Below are positions 8,581 through 18,459 of a stretch of DNA of 43,828 nt, piece by piece. Position numbers and translations under genes: made by a program. Position 1 is the first letter of the stretch. Each line of letters begins with the position of its first letter. Under the pieces are notes generated by a model that saw only the letters and a list, made by a program, of their open reading frames with translations, made no database searches and had not been told where the DNA came from. Source of the stretch: Parcubacteria group bacterium GW2011_GWD2_42_14 (lineage in GTDB: Bacteria > Patescibacteriota > Minisyncoccia > Phycocordibacterales > UBA12088); the NCBI GenBank assembly GCA_000998045.1, contig LCCS01000027.1, positions 1 through 43,828 on the forward strand, read 5' to 3'.

Positions 8581-8686
8581 TACTAAAATATCGGGATGTA
8601 GTACAGTGGTAGTATGCGCCCATGGGGTGGGCGTGAACCGGGTTCGATTCCCGGCATCCCGACAAGACCCGATATTTAGTACGGGG
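8576..8686. repeat. Inverted repeat enclosing tRNA-Pro
   Basis: The 20 nt at 8576-8595 (CCCCGTACTAAAATATCGGG) pair with the 19 nt at 8668-8686, with a single extra A. The left arm ends inside the tRNA-Pro acceptor stem: CGGG at 8592-8595 can pair either with the tRNA's own 3' acceptor strand or with the outer arm. Confidence 0.8.
8592..8662 (+). tRNA. tRNA-Pro (anticodon GGG)
   Basis: A full cloverleaf can be drawn: acceptor CGGGATG/CATCCCG, D arm GTAC-AGTGGTA-GTAT, anticodon stem CGCCC/GGGCG with loop ATGGGGT (anticodon GGG, G37), 4-nt variable loop, T arm CCGGG-TTCGATT-CCCGG and discriminator A. The C1-G72 pair and A73 are the bacterial tRNA-Pro identity elements. CCA is not encoded (ACA follows G72). 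Confidence 0.93.
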
Positions 8687-8702
8687 TAAAGGTGAGTACG
8701 AG

Positions 8703-8762
8703 TCCCGTACCATCCTTTGGATTGGTACTGGGATGACCTCGGTTCAATTCCGGGTACCCCGA
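8703..8762 (+). tRNA. tRNA-like 3' half preceded by a long hairpin
   Basis: T arm CTCGG-TTCAATT-CCGGG, acceptor strand TACCCCG and discriminator A at 8762 form a convincing tRNA 3' end. The acceptor strand can pair with CGGGGTA at 8542-8548 or at 8682-8688. Upstream, 8703-8733 forms a 13-bp hairpin with two single-base bulges (TCCC-GTACCA-TCC, TTT loop). No ordinary anticodon arm can be assigned. A second option pairs CATCC (8711-8715) with GGATG (8731-8735) around a 15-nt loop containing TTTGG. Confidence 0.4.
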
Positions 8763-8827
8763 CAAAATATGTTTTTAGAATATGGGTTTTTCTCATAAAT
8801 CCTCTTTTCAAATATATACAGAAAACG

Positions 8828-8833
8828 TATACT
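8828..8833 (+). promoter_or_regulatory. -10 element of the C39-like protease gene
   Basis: TATACT ends 6 nt before the ATG at 8840, which predicts an essentially leaderless mRNA. This also fixes the start: the longer upstream frame would translate the tRNA-like sequence. Confidence 0.6.
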
Positions 8834-8839
8834 TTTACT

Positions 8840-9340
8840 ATGATTCTTGATATACCGTATTTTAAACAAGATACGACATACGCCTGCGGGGCTGTTTCAG
8901 TACAGATGTTGTTGCGTCATCATGGGATACTCTCTTCGGAAGACACTCTAAAAATCGAGCTCCACACAGATACTGAATATGGTACACATCACCAGCCAAT
9001 CATTGAAGAGCTTACGTCTCGTGGACTTTATTGCTATGTCAATATCGGGAGCTCTTTTGATGATGTTCGTTTCTACATTAAGGAAAAAAAACTTCCGGTG
9101 CTTATACATTATCTTGAAGTTACAGAAAACGTAGGGCACTACGCACTTATAGTAGGTTATGACAGGCACACAATCTTTTTCAATGACCCTTGGTATGGCA
9201 AAGAATACAAACTTTCTCGTGCAACCTTTCTCAAACGCTGGCAGGATGAGAGGAGAAAGTTTCCACAGTGGATGCTTGTTGCATCTGAAAGCCCTTTTAC
9301 AATTGGTAAACAATACAAACCAAAAAAAGCACTTGTATAA
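8840..9340 (+). CDS. C39-like (papain-fold) cysteine peptidase
   Basis: The 166-residue protein has the layout of a stand-alone peptidase C39-like domain. It begins IPYFKQDTTYACGAVSVQ, giving oxyanion Gln10 and nucleophile Cys16, followed by catalytic His100 (GHYALIVGYD) and Asp116 (NDPWYG). All catalytic positions are present, so it should be active. There is no signal peptide, ABC transporter domain or neighbouring bacteriocin precursor, so a role in double-glycine leader removal is not supported; a cytosolic processing protease is as likely. The start at 8840 is chosen because the family's N-terminus begins there and a -10 element lies just upstream. It ends 28 nt before a strong hairpin. 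Confidence 0.85.
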   Translation: MILDIPYFKQDTTYACGAVSVQMLLRHHGILSSEDTLKIELHTDTEYGTHHQPIIEELTSRGLYCYVNIGSSFDDVRFYIKEKKLPVLIHYLEVTENVGHYALIVGYDRHTIFFNDPWYGKEYKLSRATFLKRWQDERRKFPQWMLVASESPFTIGKQYKPKKALV

Positions 9341-9367
9341 AATTTAGTGGAACTTTTTTAGAGAAAG

Positions 9368-9400
9368 ATAAGGCGCAATTTGTATCAAATTGCGCCTTAT
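9368..9400. terminator. Bidirectional terminator-like hairpin
   Basis: A 15-bp perfect stem (ATAAGGCGCAATTTG and its complement) around loop TAT lies between the convergent protease gene and the 64-residue minus-strand gene. Confidence 0.8.
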
Positions 9401-9428
9401 GCTCTTCGTGAGAATAGACCGGAGAGTA

Positions 9429-9623
9429 TTACCAGCCATCTATTTTTTGTGGATCATTTGGTAATCCAGAGCCTATCCTCCTTTGGTAAGCTTCTGCTAT
9501 TTTTCTTTTTCTTTCTGGCGTGAGAGGAAACGTATACCGTTGCACATCCTCCTCTACGCCACTTCCTTCTTGAAGAGACTTACTCAGACATTCTTCTTTA
9601 TCAGCCTTTTCACCCTGAGTCAT
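9429..9623 (-). CDS. Small hypothetical protein (64 aa)
   Basis: Start MTQGEKADKEECLSKS is chosen because GGAG lies 8 nt before this ATG; the longer frame adds 19 residues without a ribosome site. The protein is hydrophilic and charged, with a single Cys and a C-terminal half (LTPERKRKIAEAYQRRIG) that looks helical. I do not recognise the family. It has its own leader element (9669-9780) and terminator (9368-9400), so it looks like a single-gene transcription unit set against the surrounding plus-strand genes. Its leader is a diverged copy of that of the next minus-strand gene. Confidence 0.6.
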   Translation of the reverse strand: MTQGEKADKEECLSKSLQEGSGVEEDVQRYTFPLTPERKRKIAEAYQRRIGSGLPNDPQKIDGW

Positions 9624-9668
9624 TGTTTTTCTCCGTAATGAGATTGAAAAGTAAAAATACAGAGCCCC

Positions 9669-9780
9669 TGTAAAGAACAAAAAATCCCAGCTTCTGGTGA
9701 AGAAAGCTGGTGTCTGAATTGGAATTTTAGGAGTTTACTTTACTGGTCTTCCAACGCACAAATCAGCCTTCTTCCGAGGG
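9669..9780 (-). promoter_or_regulatory. Leader element A with terminator-like hairpin, upstream of the 64-aa gene
   Basis: Read on the minus strand, a conserved block containing TTTGTGCGTTGGAA and a CTCC...AATTCCAATT stretch is followed by a hairpin CCAGCTT...AAGCTGG (9687-9710) and GATTTTTTG. The start codon is about 45 nt further. Element B at 10269-10380 has the same order of parts. It may be an attenuator leader, a small RNA, or the end of an upstream transcript. Confidence 0.5.
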
Positions 9781-9889
9781 CTAAACCAACTAAAGTAAAA
9801 TGTATATGCATTGAAAGATGTTCCTTTCATATAAAAATAGTACCATTATCTGTTAGTTTTTACAACTTGCACTGTTGATTAAAATAAAG

Positions 9890-9922
9890 ATAACGCCGGG
9901 CATACAGTATGTCCGGCGTTAT
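9890..9922 (-). terminator. Rho-independent terminator of the 90-aa minus-strand gene
   Basis: Stem ATAACGCCGG with its complement CCGGCGTTAT, extended inward by CATAC/GTATG, is followed on the minus strand by TCTTTATTTTAA. Confidence 0.8.
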
Positions 9923-9942
9923 TGAGCTCTAAGAAGAGCCCT

Positions 9943-10215
9943 TCACGAAATGAATTGGCAATCGTCCGCTTTGAATACCATGAACTTTTCACTCTTCGTC
10001 GACCAATACTCGACAGCACTCTCCTTGTTTGCTTTTTTTAGCTTCCTGATTACATCCTCAGTGAATACTATGAAAGTGTTTTCAGTAGGAATAATATTGT
10101 GAGCTAGTTTAAGAATGTCATCTGATGGAAGCGGAAGAACTAGACCAATAAGTTGAAGTCTTCTAATCTCAGGATCTGGTCCTTGGGGTGTTTTAATAAT
10201 GGTAATTGAAGCCAT
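9943..10215 (-). CDS. Small hypothetical protein (90 aa)
   Basis: Start MASITIIKTPQGPDPEI is chosen because GGAGG lies just upstream of this ATG; the longer frame to 10281 lacks a ribosome site and runs into the leader element. The protein is of mixed polarity with no signal peptide or clear membrane helix. It has PLPSDDILKLAHNIIP and a C-terminal strand-like end (KFMVFKADDCQFIS). I do not recognise the family. It forms a one-gene unit with leader element B and the terminator at 9890-9922, parallel to the neighbouring 64-residue gene. Confidence 0.65.
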   Translation of the reverse strand: MASITIIKTPQGPDPEIRRLQLIGLVLPLPSDDILKLAHNIIPTENTFIVFTEDVIRKLKKANKESAVEYWSTKSEKFMVFKADDCQFIS

Positions 10216-10268
10216 TTTTTTCCTCCACAAGATTTTTCTATTGTTACGAAAATTGCCAATATTCACTT

Positions 10269-10380
10269 CACGAAAGAACAAAATAAAACAGCCTTCTTTT
10301 TTCGAAAGAAAGCTGTTTTTTAATTTGGAGGGAATTGTGTATTATTTTTGTTCCAACGCAAAAAACAACTTTCTTTCGTA
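10269..10380 (-). promoter_or_regulatory. Leader element B with terminator-like hairpin, upstream of the 90-aa gene
   Basis: On the minus strand: CGAAAGAAAGTTG, TTTTGCGTTGGAAC, then CCCTCCAAATT, then a hairpin built on AACAGC...GCTGTT (around 10287-10317), then TTTTATTTTGTTCTTTC. The order and several blocks match element A. The start codon lies about 54 nt further. Confidence 0.5.
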
Positions 10381-10488
10381 AAGCAGCAGGTGTAGTTGTG
10401 CGTTAGTACTAAAAATATCCATAGTGTATGTAAAAGGTAAAGCAATGTCATTTCTTTGTCAAGAAGCTTCCATGAGGCAAAGGAGTAG

Positions 10489-10520
10489 CACAAATACTAG
10501 AATTAATTCTAGTATTTGTG
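10489..10520. repeat. Perfect 32-bp palindrome, CTAG family
   Basis: Left arm CACAAATACTAGAATT and its exact complement, with no loop. The inner 20 bp are identical to the palindrome at 560-579. It lies about 20 nt upstream of the promoter of the next gene. Confidence 0.85.
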
Positions 10521-10538
10521 TGATAAAACTACTACGTA

Positions 10539-10547
10539 TGGTATTAT
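10539..10547 (+). promoter_or_regulatory. Extended -10 promoter, probably leaderless
   Basis: TGGTATTAT (TG-N-TATTAT) ends 6 nt before the ATG at 10554, so the transcript should start at or next to the start codon. Confidence 0.6.
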
Positions 10548-10553
10548 TTACCT

Positions 10554-11423
10554 ATGAATAGAACATTGCTTTCGGTACTGCTCGTTGCTGTGCTTTTTGT
10601 AGTGGGATTTATTTTTATCTATAGAGGCGTTTCCCAGACTGCTGAGGAGCAGGGTACTACTTTGTTCCGGCTTCCTGAATCACCGCTTTTCGCTTCATTT
10701 CAGATAAATGAGAAGGAAGTGCAACTCACAGATGGTATTGCTGAAGGAGTTGATGCCGGTCTTGAGGAACATGTTCGTATGGAGGCTATAGTACCACCTG
10801 TATATGGAGATATTACTGGTGACGCACGTGATGATGCACTCCTTCTTCTTGCACATTCAGAAAACGGAGGGGAGAAAACATACTATATTGCCGTAGCACT
10901 CAAGGACGAGGAAGGTTTTCTAGGAATGAATGCGATACCTTTGGAACGAAAAGAGGTGCCTGCGAGTGTCGTTGTAGAAGACGAACTCGCTGTGGTTACC
11001 TATGCCGATGAGACAGAAGTTACAGAAGATGGGGTAGTAGTAGCAGAGCAAACATATACACAGGTATACTTTGCACTCGTGGGGACCACACTGCAGGCCG
11101 TAGGTCCATCACGCGACGGAGAGTCAGTCCTGCGAGGGGAGTACGTATTTAGTGATGAGCTTGCCTTTTTTACACCCTGTGAGAGCGATGTGAGGTATAG
11201 CATTTCTCCTCTGTCCCACTCGTATGCTGCGCTTGAGGCTATATATATAGAACGAACGAAAGAGGTTGAACCAAATACTCCTATATATATTGTATTGATA
11301 GGGTCATCAACTGGAGGTTTCTCGGAGAGTGAAGAAGATGTGGACTCGACACAAACGGTAGACGTTTCAGCGATTGTAGCGGTTCCAAAAGATAGTAGTT
11401 GTACTATTGAAGCTACTCAATAG
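10554..11423 (+). CDS. Membrane-anchored extracytoplasmic protein, unknown function
   Basis: The 289-residue protein has one N-terminal membrane segment (residues about 4-24, LLSVLLVAVLFVVGFIFIY) and an exported domain. The segment YGDITGDARDDALLLLAHSENGG resembles the D-x-x-G-D-x-x-D-D pattern of FG-GAP/EF-hand-like repeats in CPR surface proteins. The later GEYVFSDELAFFTPCE with Cys resembles a small beta-barrel lipoprotein-like domain. There is no lipobox. Overall charge is strongly acidic, as expected outside the cell. It stands alone, with a leaderless-type promoter and a strong terminator. I cannot assign a function. Confidence 0.75.
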   Translation: MNRTLLSVLLVAVLFVVGFIFIYRGVSQTAEEQGTTLFRLPESPLFASFQINEKEVQLTDGIAEGVDAGLEEHVRMEAIVPPVYGDITGDARDDALLLLAHSENGGEKTYYIAVALKDEEGFLGMNAIPLERKEVPASVVVEDELAVVTYADETEVTEDGVVVAEQTYTQVYFALVGTTLQAVGPSRDGESVLRGEYVFSDELAFFTPCESDVRYSISPLSHSYAALEAIYIERTKEVEPNTPIYIVLIGSSTGGFSESEEDVDSTQTVDVSAIVAVPKDSSCTIEATQ

Positions 11424-11449
11424 TCTAAAAGACTACAAATCTCCACAAA

Positions 11450-11475
11450 AGCATGCTGTGGCAAGCTTTTTTTTG
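11450..11475 (+). terminator. Rho-independent terminator
   Basis: AAGC-A-TGC, loop TGTG, GCA-A-GCTT with one internal mismatch, running into eight T. It ends the 10554-11423 transcript. Confidence 0.8.
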
Positions 11476-11486
11476 AAAACACTTGT

Positions 11487-11571
11487 GGTATAGTGGGAAA
11501 ACGTTTCTCGTATACCTCGTCAGTCACTGCTATGTATTATGAGAACATGCAATAGTAGCGTCTACTATACT
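11487..11571 (+). promoter_or_regulatory. atpB: Candidate promoters of the ATP synthase operon
   Basis: An extended -10 TGGTATAGT lies at 11487-11495. A second -10-like TATACT lies at 11566-11571, about 25 nt before the atpB ATG. Neither has a good -35. Which one is used cannot be decided from sequence. Confidence 0.4.
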
Positions 11572-11596
11572 ATGGCGCTCTAATTTTTTATTGTAT

Positions 11597-12415
11597 ATGG
11601 AAGGAGGAATTCACATAGCACTTAAAGCAGAACAAATCGCCCATATATGGGGTATTCCAATAACAAATACCATGCTTATGAGCTGGATTGCTATGCTTGT
11701 TATCGGTATAACGGCCTATGTGGTAGGTAGGAATCTTCAAAAAATTCCGAGTAAGTTACAAACTTTTTTTGAAGCTTTCTTTTCTTTTTTCCTTGATTAT
11801 ATAGAGGAGGTGCTTGAGTCAAGAGTACTTGCCAAAAGATTCTTTCCTTTAATAGCCACGTTCTTTATTTATATTTTAGTTGGAAACTGGTTTGGTCTCC
11901 TTCCAGGAATCGGTTCTATTTATATTGAAAAACCAGTAGAAGTGGTTGCGTATGAAGAAGAAGGTGTGCACGAAAACACTCAAGTAGTAGCTTCAAAGGA
12001 ACATCCTGCTGAGGAAACTGAACATGTAGAATTGTTCCACCCTGTCTCGGTTGATTTAAATTTTACCCTCGCACTTGCTATAGTTGCTTTCTTTGTTATT
12101 GAAATAGCTGGGATTATGTATGTTGGGGCATTACACTATGCAAGTAAGTTTATTAATTTTCGATCCCCGATAGGTTTTCTGGTTGGGCTTATTGAATTAC
12201 TTTCTGAAACTGCACGTTTAGTCTCGTTTTCATTTCGTTTATTTGGTAACATGTTTGCTGGAAAAACACTTATATTGGTTGCTATGTTTTTTGTCCCACT
12301 ATTCTTACCTATACCGCTCATGGTGTATGAAGTGTTTGTCGGTTTTATCCAAGCATCGATTTTTTCATTATTAACATTGTTCTTTATTAAACTTGCTATT
12401 AGTGAGGCGCATTAG
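11597..12415 (+). CDS. atpB: ATP synthase F0 subunit a
   Basis: This membrane subunit forms the proton half-channels of F1F0-ATP synthase. At 272 residues it has five or six hydrophobic segments and the family core SFSFRLFGNMFAGKTLIL, whose Arg (about residue 213) is the essential stator Arg. Between the second and third helices there is an unusually acidic hydrophilic loop (about residues 110-150, EEEGVHENTQ...EETEHVE), longer than in E. coli. The start is placed at the ATG at 11597 rather than TTG 11591. It is the first gene of a complete operon; no atpI is seen. A 36-bp palindrome separates it from atpE. Confidence 0.96.
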   Translation: MEGGIHIALKAEQIAHIWGIPITNTMLMSWIAMLVIGITAYVVGRNLQKIPSKLQTFFEAFFSFFLDYIEEVLESRVLAKRFFPLIATFFIYILVGNWFGLLPGIGSIYIEKPVEVVAYEEEGVHENTQVVASKEHPAEETEHVELFHPVSVDLNFTLALAIVAFFVIEIAGIMYVGALHYASKFINFRSPIGFLVGLIELLSETARLVSFSFRLFGNMFAGKTLILVAMFFVPLFLPIPLMVYEVFVGFIQASIFSLLTLFFIKLAISEAH

Positions 12416-12425
12416 ACACCTGCTT

Positions 12426-12461
12426 CCATGTAAAATTCGAACATGTTCGAATTTTACATGG
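12426..12461. repeat. Perfect 36-bp palindrome between atpB and atpE
   Basis: CCATGTAAAATTCGAACA is followed directly by its reverse complement. In mRNA it would form an 18-bp hairpin with almost no loop between the genes for one a subunit and many c subunits, where it could slow decay or transcription. Confidence 0.9.
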
Positions 12462-12496
12462 GCGTGGAGATTCCAAGCTCACATATTATTTAATAA

Positions 12497-12742
<246 letters not shown>

Positions 12743-12793
12743 CAATAAGGGCTGTGAGTGTCATAGACACAGCTTCTTAAACTCTTTATACGT

Positions 12794-13240
12794 ATGGAAC
12801 AACTCATAAACACATTTGGTATTGATTGGAAAATACTTATTGTTCAAATTGTGAACTTTGGTATTTTGCTTGGTATCTTGTCATATGTTTTGTACCGTCC
12901 GCTTGTAAATCTTATTGAGTCTCGTCGTGCACAAATCATAAAAGGGGTTGCGGATGCTGAAAGAGCAGAAAGTGCGTTGCGGGATGTCGATTCTAAGAAA
13001 ACAGACATCTTGGCAAACGCTTCACTTGAAGCTGAAAAAATAGTTGCGACTGCTCGCGAGACAGGAAAGGTGAAAGAAGCTGAACTTTTAAAAGAAGGTC
13101 AGCAAAAATACGAGCGTATGCTTGTTGAAGCAAGTATGAAGAGTGAAGAGATAAAACGAAGCGCGCTTGAAGAGAGTAGAGAAGAGATTTCTCGTCTTAT
13201 TGTTCTTGGTATTGAAAAAACACTTCGAAACAGTAAATAA
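12794..13240 (+). CDS. atpF: ATP synthase F0 subunit b
   Basis: The peripheral stalk subunit links the membrane sector to F1. The protein has 148 residues: an N-terminal amphipathic start, one membrane helix (about residues 14-36, LIVQIVNFGILLGILSYVLY), the usual RPLVNLIESR after it, and then a long highly charged helix to the C-terminus that should form the dimeric coiled coil. It is at the short end of the family. It is followed by a 116-nt gap before atpH, larger than elsewhere in the operon. Confidence 0.93.
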   Translation: MEQLINTFGIDWKILIVQIVNFGILLGILSYVLYRPLVNLIESRRAQIIKGVADAERAESALRDVDSKKTDILANASLEAEKIVATARETGKVKEAELLKEGQQKYERMLVEASMKSEEIKRSALEESREEISRLIVLGIEKTLRNSK

Positions 13241-13268
13241 CGCAATTTAGGCGTGAAAGTATTGAACT

Positions 13269-13352
13269 ATGAATAGAGTCAGTATCATGAAAAATATACA
13301 AGGAACAAACATTATCAGTGTAATCGACGGTCATTTTGTGACCTGTCTCTAA
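13269..13352 (+). CDS. Possible 27-aa peptide in the atpF-atpH gap
   Basis: ATG at 13269 opens a 27-codon frame (MNRVSIMKNIQGTN...) ending 4 nt before the atpH start. It could serve as a leader for translational coupling, but nothing beyond position supports it. Confidence 0.15.
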   Translation: MNRVSIMKNIQGTNIISVIDGHFVTCL

Positions 13353-13356
13353 CGGG

Positions 13357-13761
13357 ATGAAAGCAAAACAGTACGCAGAAGCACTCTTTCTAGCAACGCG
13401 CGCAAAAAGCGATGCTGAGCTAGACCGTATTGCCACACAGTTTCAGACACTCCTTACGAAGAGGGGGCATCTTGCACTACTTCCTGCCGTCGTACGCGAG
13501 CTCGATAAGCTTTTTGCACAACGCAATAATGCTGCGGAGATCGTTATCCGCGTTGCGAACCTTGGCGATGCGGAAACTCAGAATGATAAAATAGAAGCTG
13601 ATATTCGGACACTCAATGCTACGCCACTCCCCAAAAGGATACTCGTTGATACGACACTTATTGGGGGTTACGAAGTGCGTGCGCAGGGACATCGAATAGA
13701 TCGCACCTATAAACGTTCATTACTTACTTTGTATACAAATCTAATTACTAACAACCAATAA
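13357..13761 (+). CDS. atpH: ATP synthase F1 subunit delta (short form)
   Basis: Delta (OSCP) joins the b stalk to the top of F1. At 134 residues it is shorter than the usual 175-180. The N-terminal helical domain is reduced, while the C-terminal family signature remains: [20 protein letters not shown] matches the usual D-x-x-L-I-G-G-x-x-V. Position between atpF and atpA confirms it. The ATG at 13357 has no good ribosome site. The atpA ATG follows 8 nt after the stop. Confidence 0.88.
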   Translation: MKAKQYAEALFLATRAKSDAELDRIATQFQTLLTKRGHLALLPAVVRELDKLFAQRNNAAEIVIRVANLGDAETQNDKIEADIRTLNATPLPKRILVDTTLIGGYEVRAQGHRIDRTYKRSLLTLYTNLITNNQ

Positions 13762-13769
13762 GTACCGAT

Positions 13770-15335
13770 ATGACCACTACTATCGTAGAAAAACTACGCA
13801 AACAAATAGAATCATTTGACTCAGCTCCAACGCCAGAAGGTATTGGTACTGTTGTTTCAGTGGGGGATGGTGTTGCCGAAATAGACGGACTTCCCAATGC
13901 CCTCATGGCAGAAATGCTTGAGTTTGATATTTCAAGTGATGCTTCGCTTGCAGACTCGATAGGAGACACAGACCGTGTCTTTGGTATGGTACTTAACCTC
14001 GAAGAACATGCAGTGCGTGTGGTGGTCCTCGGTGATACGCGTCGTGTGAAGGAAGGTATGACAGTACGCTCGTCAGGTCGCGTCCTCTCGGTACCGGTCG
14101 GGGAAGCTCTTATTGGGCGTGTGGTAAATACACTTGGTGAACCGATTGATGGAAAAGGTCCTATTAAAGAAGAGAAGATGTATCCGGTTGAACGACCTGC
14201 TCATCCCGTTATTGAGCGTGCACCGGTTAAACAGCCATTGCACACAGGACTCAAGGCGGTAGATTCAATGATTCCTATCGGACGCGGTCAGCGTGAGCTT
14301 ATTATCGGAGACCGTTTTACCGGGAAAACGACTATTGCTGTTGATACTATTTTAAATCAAATTAACGAACCTGAAGCTACTCGACCTATTTGTATATACG
14401 TTGCGATTGGACAAAAGGAGTCTAAAACCGCACGTATTGTCGCCAAGCTTAAGGACGCTGGAGCGATGGATTTCACCATAGTTGTGGATGCACCGGCAAG
14501 TGATCCAGCGGCACTTCAATTCCTCGCACCCTATGCGGGTGTCACTATGGGGGAATATTTTATGGAAAAAGGGAAAGACGTCCTTGTCATCTATGATGAC
14601 CTCTCAAAGCAGTCAGTAGCGTATCGAGAAGTATCGCTCCTTTTGCGTCGCCCACCAGGACGAGAAGCATTCCCAGGAGATATTTTCTACCTTCATTCAC
14701 GATTGCTTGAACGATCTGCAAAACTTTCCAAGGAGTTGGGAGGAGGCTCTATTACTGCACTTCCTATTATCGAAACCCAAGAAGGTGACGTTTCCGCCTA
14801 TATACCAACGAACGTAATCTCAATTACTGACGGACAGATATTTCTCGAGACTGACCTCTTTAACAAAGGAGTGCGACCTGCTATCAATGTCGGACTCTCC
14901 GTGTCTCGCGTGGGAAGTTCTGCTCAGACAAAAGCCATGAAATCAGTCGCAGGTAAAATGCGTATCGAGCTTGCACAGTATCGTGAGTTGGAAGCATTCG
15001 CGCAATTCTCAGGAGACCTTGATGAAGATACCAAAAAACGACTTGATAAAGGCGCTCGGCTTGTCGAGGTGTTGAAGCAACCACATTCCTCCCCACTTGG
15101 AGTAGAGAAACAAGTTGCCATAATTGTTGCTGCAAACGAAGGTTTTTTTAAAACTGTTTCAGTAGAGCAAACAGCTGAGGTCTCCGTTAAGCTCGCAACA
15201 TTCCTTGAAAATCAGTATGCCGAGACACTTGCAAAAATACGTGCAAGTGGTGAAGTCTCTGACGAAACCAAGGCATCACTGGTGAAGGCGTACGAACAAT
15301 TTACAAACGCCCATCCGGAACACTTCACCGTATAG
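13770..15335 (+). CDS. atpA: ATP synthase F1 subunit alpha
   Basis: Alpha is the non-catalytic nucleotide-binding subunit of the F1 hexamer. The 521-residue length is typical. It has the N-terminal beta-barrel ([21 protein letters not shown]), Walker [12 protein letters not shown] near residue 180, the [10 protein letters not shown] and [11 protein letters not shown] segments, and the C-terminal helical domain. Nothing unusual is seen. It starts 8 nt after atpH and ends 10 nt before atpG. Confidence 0.98.
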   Translation: MTTTIVEKLRKQIESFDSAPTPEGIGTVVSVGDGVAEIDGLPNALMAEMLEFDISSDASLADSIGDTDRVFGMVLNLEEHAVRVVVLGDTRRVKEGMTVRSSGRVLSVPVGEALIGRVVNTLGEPIDGKGPIKEEKMYPVERPAHPVIERAPVKQPLHTGLKAVDSMIPIGRGQRELIIGDRFTGKTTIAVDTILNQINEPEATRPICIYVAIGQKESKTARIVAKLKDAGAMDFTIVVDAPASDPAALQFLAPYAGVTMGEYFMEKGKDVLVIYDDLSKQSVAYREVSLLLRRPPGREAFPGDIFYLHSRLLERSAKLSKELGGGSITALPIIETQEGDVSAYIPTNVISITDGQIFLETDLFNKGVRPAINVGLSVSRVGSSAQTKAMKSVAGKMRIELAQYRELEAFAQFSGDLDEDTKKRLDKGARLVEVLKQPHSSPLGVEKQVAIIVAANEGFFKTVSVEQTAEVSVKLATFLENQYAETLAKIRASGEVSDETKASLVKAYEQFTNAHPEHFTV

Positions 15336-15345
15336 TACACCCACT

Positions 15346-17696
<2,351 letters not shown>

Positions 17697-17701
17697 TTAC
17701 C

Positions 17702-17935
17702 ATGCAAATAAATATTGTAAAAGTAAACGGAATTCTATGGAGTGGGGAAGCAGACTCAGTCACTGCACCGGGTGCTGAAGGTGAACTCACGATTCTTCCT
17801 CATCACGTACCGCTTGTAACAGCACTTAACCATGGCAGACTCGTGGTCAAAAAGGATACGAAAGAAGTCTTTACACATGATGTTGATGGAGGCGTCCTTG
17901 AGGTGACAGGGAAGAATGTTACGATGCTTCTCTAG
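17702..17935 (+). CDS. atpC: ATP synthase F1 subunit epsilon (barrel domain only)
   Basis: The 77-residue protein covers only the N-terminal beta-sandwich of epsilon (APGAEGELTILPHHVPLVTAL, then VDGGVLEVTGKNVTMLL). The C-terminal two-helix domain that inhibits hydrolysis in many bacteria is absent. If correct, the enzyme lacks the usual epsilon brake. The stop at 17935 is followed by non-coding sequence with a large palindrome, so the domain is missing rather than frameshifted into the next frame as far as I can see. It is the last gene of the operon. Confidence 0.93.
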   Translation: MQINIVKVNGILWSGEADSVTAPGAEGELTILPHHVPLVTALNHGRLVVKKDTKEVFTHDVDGGVLEVTGKNVTMLL

Positions 17936-17998
17936 ACATGTTTTCCAAGGCTAATTCGTATTCTCGATTTTGTTTGTATGCATAAACAAGAGTTTGTA

Positions 17999-18040
17999 TA
18001 TTTCCTCTACCTTACGGTTAACCGTAAGGTAGAGGAAATA
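17999..18040. repeat. Perfect 42-bp palindrome after the ATP synthase operon
   Basis: TATTTCCTCTACCTTACGGTT is followed directly by its exact reverse complement, giving 21-bp arms and no loop. It has no T-tract. It could protect the operon mRNA 3' end or mark its termination. Confidence 0.9.
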
Positions 18041-18175
18041 GGTTACGTACAGTATAGAAGACAAGTGAAAAACCTTTGCGCATTTGATGGTCGAATTCAC
18101 ATACCACCATTACTACTTCAATGAGTGGAAATGTTGTGCTACACTTAGCACCTACTTCAAATAAACGTAAGTATT

Positions 18176-18406
18176 ATGTCAATAAAAAACTTTCTTATTA
18201 AAAAAGCGGCGGAGCGACAGCTTAAAAACATGCCCAAGGATCAGCAGGCGATGATTATGAAGCTTCTCGACAATAACCCAGACCTGTTTATGAAGATGTC
18301 AAAAGAAATGGAGCATAAGATTAAAAAGGAGGGAAAGGATCAAATGCTCGCAATGATGGAGGTGAGCAAGAAATATCAAAAAGAGCTTCAAGAAGCATTA
18401 AAATAA
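18176..18406 (+). CDS. Small conserved CPR protein (76 aa), unknown function
   Basis: The protein MSIKNFLIKKAAERQLK... is a highly charged, all-helical polypeptide rich in Lys and Met (PKDQQAMIMKLLDNNPDLF followed by a second helix and ending in a Lys/Glu-rich coiled-coil-like tail). I recall proteins with the same start and spacing in Parcubacteria, but no function is known to me. There is no signal peptide or membrane helix, so it is cytosolic. It lies alone between the ATP synthase operon and a convergent small gene. The 240 nt upstream (17936-18175) hold only the palindrome. Confidence 0.75.
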   Translation: MSIKNFLIKKAAERQLKNMPKDQQAMIMKLLDNNPDLFMKMSKEMEHKIKKEGKDQMLAMMEVSKKYQKELQEALK

Positions 18407-18413
18407 AAACACA

Positions 18414-18434
18414 AAGGACCCGTCAAGGGTCCTT
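18414..18434 (-). terminator. Terminator of the 112-aa minus-strand gene
   Basis: AAGGACCC pairs with GGGTCCTT around a 5-nt loop. On the minus strand it is followed by TGTGTTTTTATTTT. It may also end the convergent plus-strand gene. Confidence 0.75.
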
Positions 18435-18459
18435 GTAAAAAAACAAAACAGAAATGTTT

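Noticed and set aside
8462-8811. Minus-strand frames over the tRNA locus
   Set aside because: They are antisense translations of tRNA sequence (for example RESNPVHAHPMG), a known artefact.
8717-8839. Upstream extension of the C39-like protease frame
   Set aside because: It would translate the tRNA-like 3' half (MDWYWDDLGSIPGTP...). The family starts at 8840, right after a -10 element.
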